Assembly (NCBI RefSeq): GCF_006438825.1
Contig: NZ_RCZP01000036.1
Location: 300-53,781 of the forward strand
Direction of reading: 5' to 3'
DNA: 53,482 nucleotides
Source of the DNA: Muricoccus nepalensis
GTDB taxonomy: Bacteria > Pseudomonadota > Alphaproteobacteria > Acetobacterales > Acetobacteraceae
Shown here one piece after another: positions 52,786-53,482 of the stretch; the first letter of the stretch is position 1; each line of letters begins with the position of its first letter. The notes under the pieces are model-generated. The model made no database searches and was not told the origin of the DNA. It saw only the letters and a list, made by a program, of their open reading frames with translations. Both the position numbers and the translations under genes were made by a program.

Positions 52786-53482
52786 TCAGGCCGGCACCGG
52801 CTGGTGCAGGGCGACGATCTCCTCCGTCAGCCGCTCCACCGGCATCTCCGCCTCCACCGCGCCCGCCTGCATCGCGGCCTTCGGCATCCCGTAGATGAGG
52901 CAGCTCGCCTCGCTCTGCCCGTAGGTGCGCGCGCCCGCGCGCCGCATCTCGAGCAGCCCGGCCGCCCCGTCCCGCCCCATGCCCGTGAGAATGAGGCCGA
53001 CGGCGTTGGCCCTCGCCACCCGCGCCACCGAGCCGAACAGCACGTCGACCGAGGGCCGGTGCCCCGAGACGGGCGGCCCGTCGTGCAGGCGGCAGGCGTA
53101 GTGCGCCCCGGTGCGCGCCAGCTCCAGGTGGCGCGAGCCCGGCGCGATGTAGACGTGCCCCGGCAGGATCCGCCGCCCGTCCGTGGCCTCGATCACCGTC
53201 ACCGCGCACTGCGCGTCGAGCCGGCGCGCGAAGGACGAGGTGAAGCCCGCCGGCATGTGCTGGGTGACAAGAATCGCGGGCGCGCTCGCCGGGAGGCGGG
53301 TCAGCATGCGCTGCAGCGTCTCCACCCCGCCGGTCGACGCGCCGATCGCGACGACCCGCCCCGCCGTCGAGAGCCGCGGGTCCACCGTCAGCAACGACGG
53401 CGCCGCCGGCTCCTCCCGCCGCGCCCGCGGCCGGGCCTGGGCCGCGAGCTTGACCTTGGCGACGAGCTCCGCGCCGAGCTCC
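52786..53482 (-). CDS. cheB: CheB protein-glutamate methylesterase, C-terminal part (runs off the window)
   Basis: The gene continues past the right edge. Visible are a linker ([16 protein letters not shown]) and the complete methylesterase domain, with Ser in IGASTGGVE, His in TQHMPAGFT and Asp in [10 protein letters not shown]. The linker is the one that normally joins the N-terminal receiver domain, so that domain should lie outside. CheB removes methyl groups from chemoreceptors, and also deamidates them, in chemotaxis adaptation. Apparent start codons inside the window are internal. Confidence 0.93.
   Translation of the reverse strand, partial: ELGAELVAKVKLAAQARPRARREEPAAPSLLTVDPRLSTAGRVVAIGASTGGVETLQRMLTRLPASAPAILVTQHMPAGFTSSFARRLDAQCAVTVIEATDGRRILPGHVYIAPGSRHLELARTGAHYACRLHDGPPVSGHRPSVDVLFGSVARVARANAVGLILTGMGRDGAAGLLEMRRAGARTYGQSEASCLIYGMPKAAMQAGAVEAEMPVERLTEEIVALHQPVPA

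Overview
The window is very GC-rich chromosomal DNA from a Gram-negative alphaproteobacterium. The nearest guess is a Roseomonas-like member of the Acetobacteraceae. The reasons are the tightly packed overlapping genes, two orphan Bug/TctC-type periplasmic receptors, many RR-type signal peptides, a curli locus of alphaproteobacterial layout, and aromatic-acid catabolic genes. No tRNA, rRNA, CRISPR array or complete insertion sequence was seen. Only the first ~500 bases are clearly AT-rich.

Layout. 1-3643: AT-rich leader, then a curli operon (csgF, csgG, a major curlin, a hairpin, a minor curlin, and an unrecognised secreted protein that appears to start at CTG). 3657-5858 (minus): RTX-repeat secreted protein. 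5985-8425 (minus): a tannase/feruloyl-esterase-family enzyme and an SDR, divergent from 8575-14755 (plus), an IclR-led catabolic operon (PdxA-like dehydrogenase, Fe-alcohol dehydrogenase, BNR sialidase-like protein, DapA-family lyase, Bug receptor). 14829-17483: a methyltransferase and an SF2 helicase. 17722-23479: a MarR-led CoA-dependent aromatic/phenylpropanoid module (crotonase, feruloyl-CoA-synthetase-like ligase, acyl-CoA dehydrogenase, SDR). It runs directly into a COG0523 metallochaperone and a metal-dependent amidohydrolase. 25514-27235: an exported Rossmann oxidoreductase and a PDZ pseudoprotease. 27561-32402: an AzgA purine permease, dgoK-dgoA, and rutC-rutD followed by an SDR. 32410-43548: DUF962, MFS, PLP enzyme, exported FAH-family protein, Dps, ParE, FAD monooxygenase, second Bug receptor and topoisomerase IB. 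43674-45375: a lipoprotein with five regularly spaced DxDPSDG repeats next to a JmjC/cupin oxygenase. 45372-53482: a Pro/Tyr-rich secreted protein, an alpha/beta hydrolase with a probable C-terminal frameshift, a DEAD-box helicase, glutaryl-CoA dehydrogenase, an RNA m5U methyltransferase, an MBL-fold protein and the C-terminal part of CheB.

How the genes fit together. The esterase, MarR/ligase module, FAD hydroxylase and GcdH suggest growth on plant-derived aromatic esters and acids. The IclR operon looks like import and breakdown of an unidentified sugar acid or similar small acid. Curli and the RTX protein are extracellular matrix or surface components. The best candidate for an undescribed system is the repeat lipoprotein plus JmjC oxygenase pair, with three CCGGTTT half-sites about two helical turns apart in its promoter region. 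Two genes (3092 and 30455) have conserved or signal-peptide-coding N-termini reachable only from CTG codons, each preceded by a plausible ribosome binding site.
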